Below are positions 1 to 12,195 of a stretch of DNA of 64,000 nt, piece after piece. Numbering within the stretch: position 1 is the first letter of the stretch; each line of letters begins with the position of its first letter. This DNA is from Apostichopus japonicus (taxonomy: Eukaryota; Echinodermata; Holothuroidea; Aspidochirotida; Stichopodidae), in NCBI RefSeq assembly GCF_037975245.1, contig NC_092562.1:27044054-27108053 (forward strand), given 5' to 3'. A model generated the notes under the pieces. That model had not been told where the DNA came from. It ran no database searches and worked only from the letters and a program-made list of their open reading frames with translations. Made by a program: the position numbers and the translations under genes.

Positions 1-175
1 AAAAAGATGTTCCATAGTGGGGCTGGGTGGGTTAGCATATATGAGGTAAGTGCGTGGTTACCAAAATCACAAACCAGGTAAGTAGTTTCGGGGAACTTAT
101 AACACACAATTACCTCATATAAATTTGCATTCATACTAGCAATGTTGGGGAGGTCCTTCCCGAAATACTATTGCT

Positions 176-1290
176 CTACCAAAGGAGCCCTCTGCTGAAA
201 CTGTTTGGCAAGTAACATGACACAAAGGATGAGGGAGTTTTCCATGACGCAGCCTTTATGACTTCTTCCATTGAGATGTAAGACCTGGCGTTGGCCCCAA
301 CGTCAGAAGCTGTTGCCAGTTTGTCTGTTGAGTAGGGCTTGATTAGATTGACAATCCAACTCAACAGAGTCAGTTTGAGGTTGTGGTAAAGGAATATCTT
401 GGTAGGATGAATGGCCTCTGTGGCGTACTGACTGGTTTAATTTTCTATAGGTACCACTTTAGTGCCCTGACTGGACAACAAAGTTTGCCTTCTGTCATTG
501 ACGATATAGAGGCTAGTGTTGGGAGGAAGATTTCCTCTGGGGTAAATGAGGATGACTGGTTTGCCAGGAACTCTGACTCAGGTGGTAGGTGTAATCCACT
601 CGGTTCAAACCCAATAAATCCCGGTTTGGTCGCCAAGACATATAGACAGCTTCTTTGCTTTGCTGACGCCGATGTAACAATGAAAGATGTCTAAAATGTG
701 ACAAATTCCCATGGTGTAAAGAACTGGTTCAATAGATGGTGTGCAAGTTTTTGAAGTATGTGGTTAATGGACCATGAAGGAGTCAGTTTCTTGGATGGTG
801 GACGACAACTGAATATGCCCTTCAAGACGGGCCAATATTTTGTTAATGGCCACAGTTGTAGTGTCTCAGTCCTTGTGAACTGCCGCTATGGCCAATCTCT
901 GCATTTCTTTATTGTTCTAATTTGTTTTCCTTCATGAAAGAGTTGTGTGAAGAAGCCAGCAAATTCTATTGTAGAAGCTTCCATGTGATGGTGAGAGTTA
1001 GCGGCAATAGCCCAGCGTAATAGTTAGTTAGTGGCTGCCCACGAGAAGTACTACTTCAGTCTCGAGTGGTATATGCTAGTTGTAGTGACCCAGCGGGCAT
1101 CTGCTGCCAAAGCAGTAATTTCCGGTGGAATTTTATCTGCTTCCATGTATCTCTGGAAATTTTCCACACTGAGATGTAGACTGTGAAAGCCTCTGTAGTG
1201 AAGTCGGCATCTCACCTGGACTTGTAGGGGTCCTTCTCGGGATGTTTGAGTGAAAGATCTATGAGTAGACTCTACAGTAGTGGGAAGCAA
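176..1290 (-). pseudogene. DIRS-type tyrosine recombinase, broken
   Basis: Three minus-strand pieces (1051-1290, 445-636, 176-364) in three frames match the N-terminal, middle and C-terminal parts of a DIRS-like recombinase. The last contains the expected arginine (in GANARS), the AASWKTPSSF block and a tyrosine in SCYL that fits the nucleophile position. The usual histidine before the arginine appears as Asn. Multiple frameshifts and stops make it non-functional. The assignment rests on motif order; a distant Ngaro-like element is an alternative. Confidence 0.65.
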
Positions 1291-1452
1291 GTGTGCTTGT
1301 GCAACATGGAGCTATCAGTATCATGTCCCTGTATTTTCGTGTAGCCTCACTGGGACCTTGTGTAGAAAGCACCACGGAAGGAACGCGCGAGTCAATAGTT
1401 CTGTCCAAGGAAATGAGAGTGTATGTGTTGCCCATGGTTCTAGATGAAGTGT

Positions 1453-1880
1453 TTAGAGCAGAACAACAGGAGCTTCTCGTTGTCTGAGGTTGCGAATAGA
1501 TCCAGAGATGGTCACCTGAATTGCCTCTGAATTGCCTGCTTGATGAAAAGTGTGGATGTCTGTGTTGTGTTTGTCACACAGTAGAAGGAGGATCCATGTT
1601 CTCTGACCTAATAAGAGAGACTTCTCTCCACCTTGGTATTTGATATAAGCCACTGTCGCTGTGGTATCTGATCAAAGAGACTGTGTGGTTCTATGTAACA
1701 GTCTGCCCGAGGCAACGTGTCGCTTGGTCAACCAGGTGAGGAACGTTCACCGGATCCTTTGGATTGTACCACTGAAGGTATATCTGTAGTGACTGCATCT
1801 GAGGGTTTGCACCTTGATAGGATTCCTTTGTGGTCCGCCATCAGGCCAATCAGTTTGAGCCATGATCTCGCCTTTGAATG
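1453..1880 (-). pseudogene. DIRS-like RNase H remnant
   Basis: The minus-strand piece 1453-1653 reads AYIKYQGGEKS, then a leucine-rich helix, then HTFHQAGNSEA. This is the pattern of DIRS/Ty3-type RNase H, in which a variable YI...GG...S block is followed by a P/HxAGxxN-like motif. Upstream, to about 1880, fragments in other frames resemble the linker between RT and RNase H. Frameshifted and inactive. Confidence 0.55.
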
Positions 1881-2029
1881 TTGTTCGGATAGAAAGTCCT
1901 TCGTAAGAAGTCACAGGGCGTCTACCTTTCTTCTGTTGGGAGGACCCAGTCCCTTTTTAGATCTAATAATGCTCCTAGCTACGTGAGGCCTTTGGGTTGG
2001 TGTTAGAGATGACTTACTTTCATTTATTA

Positions 2030-2235
2030 ACCAGCCTATGACCATTGAGGAAAAAGAAGTCAAGTCTGTGTCTCTCTATGAGTCAGTCCTCTTCCGATCT
2101 TGAGACGAATTTTATTGTCTTATTGTTTTACGTGAGTCAATTTCCATGTGCTGTATTTTAATGTTATATCCATCTCATTCTGTACAACGAGCATTTAATT
2201 ACCCGTGGCGGGTTTAATAAAGTGAATCTTATCTT
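2030..2235 (+). repeat. Possible non-LTR retrotransposon 3' end with TTATC tail
   Basis: The stretch ends in an AATAAAG-like signal followed by short tandem TTATC units (about 2221-2245), the kind of simple-repeat tail left at the 3' end of many LINE or SINE copies. No coding sequence is visible in it. The call rests on the tail alone. Confidence 0.3.
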
Positions 2236-2239
2236 ATCT

Positions 2240-3221
2240 TATCTCTTACGATAAACAAGTCGTCGGGGTCAATCCTGGGGAGGGATCTGAAAACTGAGTT
2301 GCTAAGGACAATCCCAGCCAGGGACCTGTAACTCCGAAGGGGCCTTAAAGACATGTAAGGGTCTTCGCGGGGACATGAATAAACCTTGGGGAATTGAAAA
2401 TAAATAGCAACACTAACGTATAGTGTTGGTGATAACTCAGAATTCTAAACCCAGATTTTGTTCTTCTATTTTCTAATTATGTACGAAGTCTGACCTAGAA
2501 ATCGGTATATTTTCCTCCCAAAGCTTTAAGAAAACATCAATCATGCATCTAATCCTTATAGTAACACTTGAATTTGATCCATTAAACATCAAGGAGGGTT
2601 TAACGAATCGACCATCAGTGTACGATGAATCAATGTGAATTGAATCAAATGCAAACAAGCCAATATATAAGTATGGGAAATAGCGCTAGTAATTTAACAT
2701 ATCCTAACATGCAATATGTATGGAGATAAAATATAAGGGCCCGAAATGACGTAAACAATGTTGGCTATAAAAGTCATTAAAAAAACACTTATGCAAGAAT
2801 GGTACTTAGCTAAAACTGCACAAAAACGATGTAGGATTATGTTAGCCACATAGAAGGTAAGAATAAAAATTCCCCCGTGTCAAAGACTTATGTTATCAAT
2901 ACAATCAAAATTGGACAAATTTTCACGACTTTCCATACCAATGGCCAAGAGAGGATGGAGGAGTTACGGCCTGGATGGCTGGTAGCCACACCCACTGGTT
3001 AACGACTTGACCAATATTAGCATAGTATAAGAGGATAACGCATATGCAGATGAGGTAAGTAAGTCCATGTTAAATTTTAAAGTACAGATATTTAGTTCAG
3101 AAATTCTATTAAAACCACTTTACTGTGTCATATAACAATTTCATGTCCTTAAGACTCTGGCCTCATTGACTATGATATATGAAGAGCCTATATACAGATA
3201 CAACAGCACTGTATAAAATAC
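2240..3221. other. No gene recognised
   Basis: AT-rich sequence 3' of the last visible RPTP exon on the minus strand. A final RPTP exon would be expected here by analogy with 37253-37324, but none was found. It may be lost or lie outside the window. Confidence 0.4.
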
Positions 3222-3357
3222 CTGTGTAGGAATAAAATGTTGGTTACTTCCTCTCAGTTGCCTGACTGTACTGAACACATCTACTCTATGCTCTAGTTTC
3301 AATCGTTCCATCTCTGATTTGGTTACAAGGAATATGCCAGTTCTTCCAACACCATCA
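3222..3357 (-). CDS. RPTP D2 P-loop exon
   Basis: A 136-nt exon with acceptor ...CTGTAG and donor GTATTT. Joined to the exon at 7804-7940 it gives the P-loop HCIDGVGRTG, so both the catalytic Cys and Arg of C-x5-R are kept. It continues GIFLVTKSEMERLK and ends in a VRQLRGSN block. It is the same length as the plus-strand exon 36367-36502. Confidence 0.85.
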
Positions 3358-6300
3358 CTACAGAAAAGAGAAAAAATACAAATTTACTTCTTTACATGAG
3401 TTTTATGATATTAAATTGCGATTTATTTTGGCAACTAATTTAAGTGTACTTATCATATGTAATAGATTAGCGAGTGCTTAATGATCTCCCCCTGCCTATA
3501 GCAAATGCCGCCTGGGTTCCCTGTTTTTGGCCGACAACATGAGAGTTTGATTATCTACTTGAGTGCCAGAGTTGGTAATGCTATCAATGGTGAATGCTCC
3601 TCTGCAATAATTCATGATTAAACACACAGTGTAATATTTCAGTGGTTAAGCCAAATTTGCCTTTACACTGGAATGTGGGACCCGTTCACAATTGAGAATG
3701 CACCCATACTTTAAGTCTGCAAGGGCGATTACTTCCTTAGTGTGAACGTTCGCGTACCCGCACTTCAAGTCCTTATGCATTCTTAAGAATAATCCTCCTT
3801 TCATGGTTTCTTCAATCCCTTTTTATTTCTAAATAAGTGAACGGAATGGTCGCAAACTTATAGGGACCCGAGGTTTTAGTTATAATATCCGCTATATCCA
3901 GTTGCTTTTTGGCGGGTATTTTTGAACGTGCAGTAGACATACGATTTTTGAAGAGGCCATAATCGGTAGCTTTATGTTTATTTCGATGATTTTGGAATCA
4001 GTTGCTACGACGGTTACTAAAAGGATAACACCATTACGTATTGCTTAGCCTAAAATGGGGTTACTTTAGCGTACCGAAGACCTTACAATTGGTCTTTATG
4101 CCTTCGATGTTGAATTAGCCTCAAATACGATTATCAGCAGTAAAAACCTGGGTTAACGTCTACTGGTATGTAGTGGTACAGATTAGTTTGAAATTTGAAT
4201 ATATACAGTATACTGTTTATGTGCAATGATTGAACGTTATGGCGAAGTTGTGTAAGGAGTAGTACGTACCACATTAGTACAACATATTTGGCAACGGCAA
4301 ACCACAGAGAAATGTAAACAGCTGGTATGAATTTTTCAGGTCTGCACAGTAAATTAATCTCGCAAGCGGACTTAATACGAAACTCACCCATTCTTAAATG
4401 TGAACAGGTCATTTTCCTAATTGATAATCCTTCTCGCGTACTTAATATCAACAATAGCCCTAAGTCTTGCTTTTTTTTAATGTGAACAAGGCTGTAGTGC
4501 TGGCCATTAAAGCACTTGTGTTTATAATCATTTGCGGGGGGGGGGGGGGGTCAGTTGATGCTATCAAGTAACAAATTATTAATGCTCAAGTGACTTTAAG
4601 GAGGACGTTTTTTTCTAAAGTCAGACTTGACCATCATGTTGCAATTGAAACAAAATTCAAAAGTAGTAGAAGACCAAAGAGAAACAATACTTATAGACGG
4701 CTAGATATATGTAGGAGTGGATATTTGAGTACCCTAAAATGCCATGAACAATTTTGCTATAAAACAAGCAAAATATCAAACTTCTTTTCTCAACTGCAAA
4801 TTTTGTGTAACAAATTATTTATACCATTCATATTCCCACCAATGATTTCATCAGTACTGAAATCAGCAAGTGATGTGTAGAGAGCAGCAAATCTGCAAGA
4901 GATTTCCTTCAGGCTCACGAAAATGAATTCCGCCGACAATCTTTCACCTATAGCATGTGCAAGCACTTAAGACAGCCTAACGGTTGAGCACCCTATATTT
5001 ACTACAGTGTTTCTCCATGGCTCTCGTAAGGAAGTCAATTTGAAACCCAATATTGGGTTAGCACTCGAGTTAATTTATAAGGATGAAATTCAACACGAGA
5101 CAATTAGATTGACAGAGATTTAATTTAAGAGGTTTCTTTCTGCAGTTTCCTGCATTTCATATTTCAAAATCATCATTGACCTAGTCCTGTTGATTCTATA
5201 ACAGCTGTGCTGTAGTAATATAGATTCTGACAAATATAATAAAACCCTGTGGAACAAGGAAACTGCCAACATTGGCTATGCTGTGCATCCTAGTATTATA
5301 TGGAGAACAAGGAAGTATAGACATAGAAGCGTATAAACTTGATACGCCCAAAACAAGTTTGGAAATAACAAATCCACATGCATACAGGAAATGAGGAAGG
5401 TAACTGTATCAGTTCTCCATGGAAGCTCATCCCGTAAAACAAACATACCTTACTATATCATATATCTTTGGCATTCAACGAGGTAGTAAATTCTGCACAC
5501 ATATTGCCATATTGTTATCGGGTAGGCTTATCCGATAGGTAAAATCAATGCAGGTTGGGAGCAAACTCTGCGATAACTGTTTGGTATTTGTAATATAAAT
5601 AGCAAAGTTATAAATCATGGCTAGTAGTACATAATACTTCTAAATAAAGGCTGTCCACAATAAAAGTTCTGGCACTTGCTGAAGCCAAATGCTGCCACAC
5701 ATGAAAACTTTGCCTGCTACATGCCATTTATAAAATAGTATGACAAAACGTTGTCATTTCGTGCCACATGTCTATTCAAGAAATGTGTGAGGATGCCTCT
5801 TCCAATCACAATTCAAAGTCATAGTGTCAATAAGGGATTGTAAAGAACAAGATCTCTTAACAAATTACTTCCTCAGTGTTTTTCACAAGGAAGCCTTATG
5901 AGCACAACTACAATCATAAAAATATGATTCTACAATAAATTTCTAGACATTATAATTACTTCTTTCCGCTGGCAGACATGATATTTGACCATTCCTTGCA
6001 ATCCATTATTTTTTCCAATGTTGGATTGTAGTTTTGCCTAGCATTGACTAATTCCTAGCAACACAATATGATCAACTGTATTAAGATGATCTCTGTTGCT
6101 AGGCAGCAGGGTTCAGTGTTACCTTTCAAGATCACTGTCAAAGCAAAACATATGATATGTCGAAAGTCTGTGTATTTTTGAATGAAATTATAAATCAAAT
6201 ACTGTACTGGCCTTTAGTACTTGCAAATTTTCGTCCAATATCATTGAACTTCATCTGACAACTGCAGAGGTGTAGATCCGATATTGATGGATTGTTCACA

Positions 6301-7803
6301 TGAGTCGACGGGAAATAACAGCTATTGATTCCATGCATGAGAAAGTTGAAAACGCAACCTCCCTCTTTTATTGGGGGAGGTTTCTCCACGCGTTCCCAAA
6401 TGGCTTCCCTAACTCCTCGTTCAAACCACCTCTCTTCACGATCTAGAATGACAACGTCTTTGGGATCAATTTGGTGCCCAGTTGTTTGGGCGTGTGTGTA
6501 CACCGCTGAATCCGGTTGATTATCGCTTGAACTTGGGCGGCGATGTTGGGCAACACGGGCTTTCATAGGCTGTTTCGTTTCACCAACATATGATTCAGGA
6601 CAGTCTTGTTGTGCACACTTAATCCCATAAACTAGATTAGATTGTTTGTCTCTGGAGGTCTTGTCCTTAAAGTGGACAAGTTTGCCGCGTAGTTTGTTGG
6701 TCGGCTTGAATGCGGTGTTTATGCCAAAAAGATTGTACACGTTCTTTACTCTCTCAGAGACACCCAAACAATAGGGGATGGTTATCAACGTTTTGGTTGT
6801 TGATTCAGAATCAGGGTTGGCGTTGTTAGAGCACTGGTTTGTATCTGGCTTTTGTTTTTTAGCCTTTTCAAATGCCCAGTTTGGATAACCACACCTCTTT
6901 AGCGCTCCTTCAATGTGATCTTTCTCCGATGGAATGTCACTTTGATCACTGATGATTGTATCGGCACGGTAGTGGAGGTGCGGATGACGCCAAGTTTATG
7001 GATGAGCAGGTGGTGCGACCCAAATTGCAGGTAGTGATCTCTGTGGGTCGGCTTGCGATACACCACCGTGCTAAGTTTGCGTTTAGGATTTATCTGAACA
7101 AGGCAATCCAGGAAAGCGAGGTTGTTGTTATGACACTCTTCTTGCGTGAATTTGATGTTGGTGTTAATACTGTTGATGTGCGTGAAAAAGTTATCTTGTT
7201 CGTCCTTACTGGTGATAACAAAGGTGTCATCGACGAAACGGAGCCACAACTTCGGGGGTACACCTGGATAAGTGTTTAGAGCACGCTGTTCAAATCATTC
7301 CATAACAAGATTGGCAATAATTGGAGAAATGGGATTCCACATGGAACAGCCATATAATTGTCTGTAAAACAGCTCATTGTTGGAAAAATAAGTGGTTTCC
7401 AGACAGTATTTGATTTATAATTTCATTCACTATACTACAACTGGATGAATCATAACATACATCAACATCTGTGTATTTTTCTTATAATCCTGTAATGATG
7501 TAGAAAGAATATATTACTTTACCTAGGCTGCCATGTTTGGCTTCTAAACTGTTTCAATCCTTCATTCATGACAATAGTTGAGAGCAATATTTCCCCAAAT
7601 TTTAGGATTGTGGAAGTTTTATTCAAAAACATGCGAAAGGCAGCCTTAAGCAATTGATCCCTAAACTAGCATGGGCATATGAAATTCCAAATCTGTAAAA
7701 CTTTACTCAGAGCAATGTTATGCGTTGTAAATTTCCAGTCTTTTAACATATCTTGAATACTATGTGTCACAATATAATCCCTCTAATATTATGTAATACT
7801 AAC
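3358..7803 (-). other. RPTP intron with a Penelope fragment
   Basis: The intron between the D2 WPD-region exon and the P-loop exon. It contains a poly-G run at about 4537-4550, an unrecognised open frame at 4590-4880 (plus), and the degenerate Penelope-like element at 6195-7386. Nothing else was recognised. Confidence 0.5.
6195..7386 (-). mobile_element. Degenerate Penelope-like element fragment (RT end plus GIY-YIG)
   Basis: Minus strand. The RT part (about 7386-6899) has SPIIANLVM upstream of the active-site box FVDDTFV, then the VYRKPTHRD block. An in-frame TGA lies before the FVDD box. The endonuclease part (6788-6195) has LVYGIKC ... ESYVGETK ... RVAQHRR, a GIY-YIG pattern with an inserted Cys pair of the Neptune-like type. 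The copy is 5' truncated and contains a stop, so it is inactive. It lies in an intron of the RPTP locus. Confidence 0.8.
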
Positions 7804-7940
7804 ATGCAGTGACCAACTGGAAGTCCTTTTGCTGCAATGCCATCTAGTAATGTATCCATTTCATGAATGAGTCTTGTGATATCAAAAAGGTTCTCCTAAT
7901 TCCAAGTCTTCAAGTGCATGCGATGGACTTTCATGGCTCT
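7804..7940 (-). pseudogene. RPTP D2 exon (WPD position) with in-frame TAG
   Basis: A phase 0 exon that reads RAMKVHRMHLKTWN, then TAG (7896-7898), then a frame that runs on to PVGHC and splices into the P-loop exon. Frame before and after the stop is the same, so this is a point nonsense change. Where D1 has WPD this exon has no Pro-Asp, a common feature of inactive D2 domains. Confidence 0.75.
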
Positions 7941-8640
7941 CTGAAACAGAAAGAACATGGGCACCACAACTGAGTGAAGAAGTTTTCCAAATGCATAACT
8001 GATTCTCATAGTCTCCTAGAATTAATCAGAGAAATGTTCTTCACGGAAGAAGGGCAACAGAGGGGTTGTGGGTGTGGGTGTTATTACATAGGTTGTATGG
8101 ATTGGTTTTGCTAGCTATATAGTTCATTAACCGTACATCAGAGGTGAAACTCTCCTGTTGCATTTTCTTCAAACTCTCCTAAAAAGGAAATTACCTGAAA
8201 CTAACAGATGTGGGTTTCAGTTTCTGACAACCTAAATAAACACTGAATACACTTGATTATATAAATGGTACCCTCACTATCCTGGCTGCATAGCAACAAC
8301 CTGTTATTAGTTATAAGGGATGCAAACTTGTCTGCAGACGATTGACTTATTAACCAGTATATATTTCCCAAAACTAACTTTTCTCAGTCGAAGACTGTTT
8401 ATGACTCAGACGTTGAGGGTTTACGTGAAAGACACATCTTATCCATTCAAGTAGACTTTCTTATTCAATATTTACGATATACTATGCTTTTCGTAACTTA
8501 TTTCAGAAAGCAGTTTCATAGCATTGTTCTTCATCTTAAATGGGGAATATGGATTTATCAAAGATCTAACAGATAACTTTACAATTTGGATGATTTAAGT
8601 GAACAACTATGCGCCACAGGGAATGAATACGTTCAGTTAC

Positions 8641-8769
8641 CTTTTCATAAATGTGAGATATCTTGAACATTCTATGAACATAGAACCCTTTATTCTCTTG
8701 AAATGTCAGCTCCAAAGTCATGTGACCAACTTCAAATGGACACGAGTCCGTCCAATACTTGCAGCAACT
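8641..8769 (-). pseudogene. RPTP D2 exon with damaged 3' splice site
   Basis: The frame reads SCCKYWTDSCPFE ... HRMFKISHIYEK with donor GTAACT, matching the conserved KCxxYWP-to-REF part of PTP domains. In-phase joining needs the exon to start at 8769, but the two bases before it read CG, not AG. The nearest AG (8769-8768) shifts the frame and meets a stop after eleven codons. A single A-to-C change in an ancestral CAG explains it. Confidence 0.65.
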
Positions 8770-8964
8770 CGGTAAATGGAAACATCAAAGTAAGATACCA
8801 TATGATGAATTAAAAACACAAAATAATTCACCACATTATGCTACAATTATTCGATTTAAACTTATTCGATTAGGTCAGCATAGATGTGCTTAATTACTGA
8901 GGAAAAAAAGCAAACACATGTACAGCTAGAACAGGATTTGAAACCAGTGACCTCATCACATCAA

Positions 8965-9217
8965 AAGGTAACTACAGTTTTATCAATAGTTCTAAGCACT
9001 AAGGTAACTATATAGAGATTTATCAATAGTTCTAAGCATTAAGGAAACTACAGTTATTTGTTAATATTTCAATGTAGGTAACTACAATGAGTTGTAAAGA
9101 TTTCTATGCATTTAGGTAACTATAGTGATTTGTCAATATATCTATGCCTTAAGGTAACCATAGCGGTTTGTCAATATTTCTGAACCTTATAGTAACTATT
9201 TATGTCATTTAGGTACC
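8965..9217. repeat. Minisatellite, about 36-40 bp units
   Basis: About six diverged copies of a unit that begins AGGTAACTA and ends TCTATGCATT or similar. The array lies in the intron between the RPTP D2 exons at 8641-8769 and 11301-11435. Confidence 0.7.
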
Positions 9218-9639
9218 AATTAGACTCCATTCTTTACTAAAATCTTTACTGAAATCAACTGGAAGAATAAAAACTAAGGAGTCCTGTATGACAAATGAAA
9301 TCAACAAGTAAAGTGTTTGGTATCAAATTAAAGAGAGGGGGCAACCGATCATACAGACATGAGGCAATGAATAATGAAACCAAGGATCTTTACATCTATC
9401 AATACATGCAAAGGAGGTAAAAAGTAAAGACTTATCATAATAGTGTTCAATGAATACCAATCAGAAACTAAAATTTGCAAAAGAATTAGAAGTACAATTA
9501 AAATAAATCCAAAAAAAGGAATACTTCTTGGAAAATAATATAAATCTAACATTAACTGAGATATTTTTTCTACATGCCAGCAGAACATTGCAATGATATA
9601 AATCAAACATGCAATAGAAAAATGGCTAGTATCCTCTGT

Positions 9640-10340
9640 CAATATGATGAAACTATGTATTTAAGCCCATGATTGAAACAATAATGTGACTAAAATAGCT
9701 GTTATCCTACGCATCTTCACCTAATGAGAAACTAACTACATCTGAGCCACTCTGGAGATAGATGTTACTATGTATTAAAGCCCATGATTGACAATATTTG
9801 ACTGAATGGCTGTTATCCTACACATCTTTACCTAATGTAAAACTACCTACATCTGAGCCATTCTGGAGATAGATGAAACTAGGTATTTAATGCCATGATG
9901 AACAGAATAATGTGACTAAAATGGCTTTTATCCTACACATCTTCACCTTATGAGAAACTAACTACATCTGAGCCAATTTTGAGATATATGTAACTATGTA
10001 TTTAAGCCAATGATTGAAAAAATAATGTGACTAAAATGGCTGTTATCCTACATGTCTTTACTTAATGAGAATCTAACTACATCTGAGCCACTCTGGATAT
10101 ATATGGTATTATGTATTAAAGCCAATGATTGACAAATGGGATTAAATGGCTGTTATCCTACACATTTTTACCTAATGCAAAACTAACTACATCTGAGCCA
10201 ATCTGGAGGAAGATGTAACTATGTATTTAAGCCCATGATTGACAAAATAATGTGACTAAAATGGCTATTATCCTACATGTCTTTACATAATGTGTACATA
10301 ACTACATCTGAGCCATTCTGAAGATAGATGTAGCATTTAA
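9640..10340. repeat. Tandem array, about 110-115 bp units, six copies
   Basis: The phrase CTACATCTGAGCC recurs at 9736, 9847, 9962, 10077, 10187 and 10302, giving periods of 111, 115, 115, 110 and 115. Each unit also carries TGGCTGTTATCCTACA and a TATTTAAGCCCATGATTG block. Same intron as the arrays on either side. Confidence 0.9.
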
Positions 10341-10744
10341 ACATTAAGAATAACATACGTATCATGAAAGAGGAAATTCATCATGCACATGAGACCTTAA
10401 TAGTTTTCAGTTTTGTTTTTAATTTGAGGAAAAAGTAATTGAACAAAGCTGGGTGTGTGAACAATAGCTACTGGCTTTTAATGCAATTAATATGGTAAAT
10501 GATCCACTTTCTATAACCATCTTTCATTCATCAGACCTATATTGATTTTGTTTGATAAGGTAAGTTGTATGGAATTAGTTCCCTTATCATAGCGCATGAT
10601 CTGTACTTTTTTACAATGAAAGTGAAGCTTATTAAGGGTACATTAGTAGCTGTAAAAAGGAAGTAGGCTAATTGTTTCACATTTCACGGGCAGAACAAAC
10701 AACAAGACTCCATTTGATGAACATCTACCATGAAACAACTAGTA

Positions 10745-11155
10745 CGCACCATCACACACTATATACTGTGGTCTACATCCTGGGGTATTGAAGGGGTCAC
10801 CCTGGTGAGAGGAATAGAATACGATCGATCAAAAACCATCTGCTATGGTCTACATCATGTGGTAAAGAAGGTATTCACCTGGGGAGAATAATTAGATCAC
10901 TATCCATCACACACCGTCACACATCATCTACTGTGGTCTACTTCCTTGGGTTATGAAGGTATTCCCCTGAAGAGAAAATTATATTACCATCCATAACACA
11001 CACTATACTATGGTCTACTTCCTGGGGGTAATGAAGGGGTTAACCCGGTGAGAAGAATAGAATACCATCCATCACAAACCATCTGCTATGTTCTACATCC
11101 TGTGGTAATGAAGGGGTGCTCCTGGGGAAAAGAATTATATTACCATCCTTAACTC
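10745..11155. repeat. Tandem array, about 80 bp units, five copies
   Basis: Five diverged units, each with a TGGTCTAC or GTTCTAC phrase, a GGTAATGAAGG-like phrase and a TACCATCCATCACA-like end. It sits directly beside the D2 exon at 11301. Confidence 0.8.
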
Positions 11156-11300
11156 TAACATTTTGTAATTACCAAGGCTTTTCTAACATGAAATGCTTAT
11201 ATGCGACATTAACCAAATGATCCAAATGATTAATCTACAAAGCTAATATAAACAAGAATAGCTTCTCATATTTTAGGATACTGAGTGAAGTTAATTTTAC

Positions 11301-11435
11301 CTCATCCTTTGGATTCAGTGGGTTAAGCATTACAATAAGAGGGCACTTCCATCCATAGATCAGAGACCAGAAATCTTCGACAGTGGCTGGTAATGGAGAC
11401 TGAGTTGCAATGAAGGCTTCTTTTTTGGTCAAGGA
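11301..11435 (-). CDS. RPTP D2 exon (ATQ/DFW region)
   Basis: A 135-nt exon, phase 0-0. It reads SLTKKEAFIATQSPLPATV then EDFWSLIYGWKCPLIVMLN, the conserved FIATQGPL...T..DFW...W block of PTP domains. Acceptor CATCCAG, donor GTAAAA. Confidence 0.85.
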
Positions 11436-12118
11436 CTGGATGAAATATGACAAATATATGTAGTAAGTTAATGCCACTTTTGAACAATAAAACATAATAC
11501 AAGCTCGATAGAAGCTGTGGAATCAGAGATTAAAGAGGTCAGGTGAAATCATTGAAGTACTATTGCAGCCACCAAATGTTGTGATTAGTAGCTGAGGACT
11601 GTTTACAGAATAATTACAGCAATCCTTGACAAATATTGCCCCTGCTATTAAATGAATAAAGCATAGAGAGATTCCTCAAATAAATCACACCGATCGCTGA
11701 AACATTCGTTGCATCCAACAAACAATTATCTCTCACTTTTACTAGTGATTGATATTTACAATTTTTATATAAACAGCTAGCATTTTGTTAAGTTAAATTT
11801 CTTAACTATGTGGGTAACCATTTTGACACTGATGAAGCCGGAAATTCATCAATGCTAATTGTTGATATATTAGTTATTATTACAACATTTGAATTAACTT
11901 ATTTAAAAGAACATTTTAGCATCTCTACACACTTTAATTTTTCCATTTGTACCAGTAGAATATCTTATTGTGAGTTATAAAAATATAAAAAGAATCAAGA
12001 TGATGAAGTTATTGAATTGAAAGGCCTCAAGGATTAAAACAATTCTGGAATGTTTTTCATCTAAGTCAAAGCATCTATATCAGAAAGCGATGAACAAGCA
12101 ATTGCAAGGAATTCTTAC

Positions 12119-12195
12119 CGATGTGAAACAGGCATTAATGAAGTTACTTGGCTTGGAATTGCTCTGGCTTTCAATGAAAGGACGCTTTGATTCAA
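12119..12195 (-). CDS. RPTP D2 exon (NFINA region)
   Basis: A 77-nt exon, acceptor TTGCAG, donor GTAAGA. It reads IESKRPFIESQSNS then KPSNFINACFTS, matching the SDYINAS block of PTP domains. It takes up phase 1 from the previous exon and leaves phase 0. Confidence 0.8.

Larger units (their letters stand above)
1..2030 (-). mobile_element. Decayed DIRS-like (tyrosine recombinase) retrotransposon
   Basis: Read on the minus strand, separate open pieces fall in the order expected for a DIRS-type element: RNase H (about 1453-1880), then tyrosine recombinase (1290 down to 176). The recombinase pieces show the family pattern LCCPVRALKWYL near 450-490 and a C-terminal block with R, AASWKTPSSF and a CYL tyrosine near 176-300. 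The frame is broken several times, so it is a relic. The 5' limit near 2030 is only approximate and no terminal repeats were delimited. Established knowledge: DIRS elements join RT-RNase H to a tyrosine recombinase in place of a DDE integrase. The RT itself was not convincingly found. Confidence 0.7.

Noticed and set aside
383-694. 103-codon plus-strand frame
   Set aside because: It is the antisense shadow of the DIRS-like recombinase remnant on the minus strand.
1717-1986. 89-codon plus-strand frame
   Set aside because: It lies opposite the RNase H/RT linker of the DIRS-like remnant and has no motif.
2089-2100. 12-base match to the 3' end of a common Illumina adapter
   Set aside because: The preceding bases do not match the adapter; a 12-mer is too short to claim contamination.
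8965-11155. CRISPR-like array
   Set aside because: The repeats are diverged direct tandem units without unique spacers, in a eukaryotic intron.
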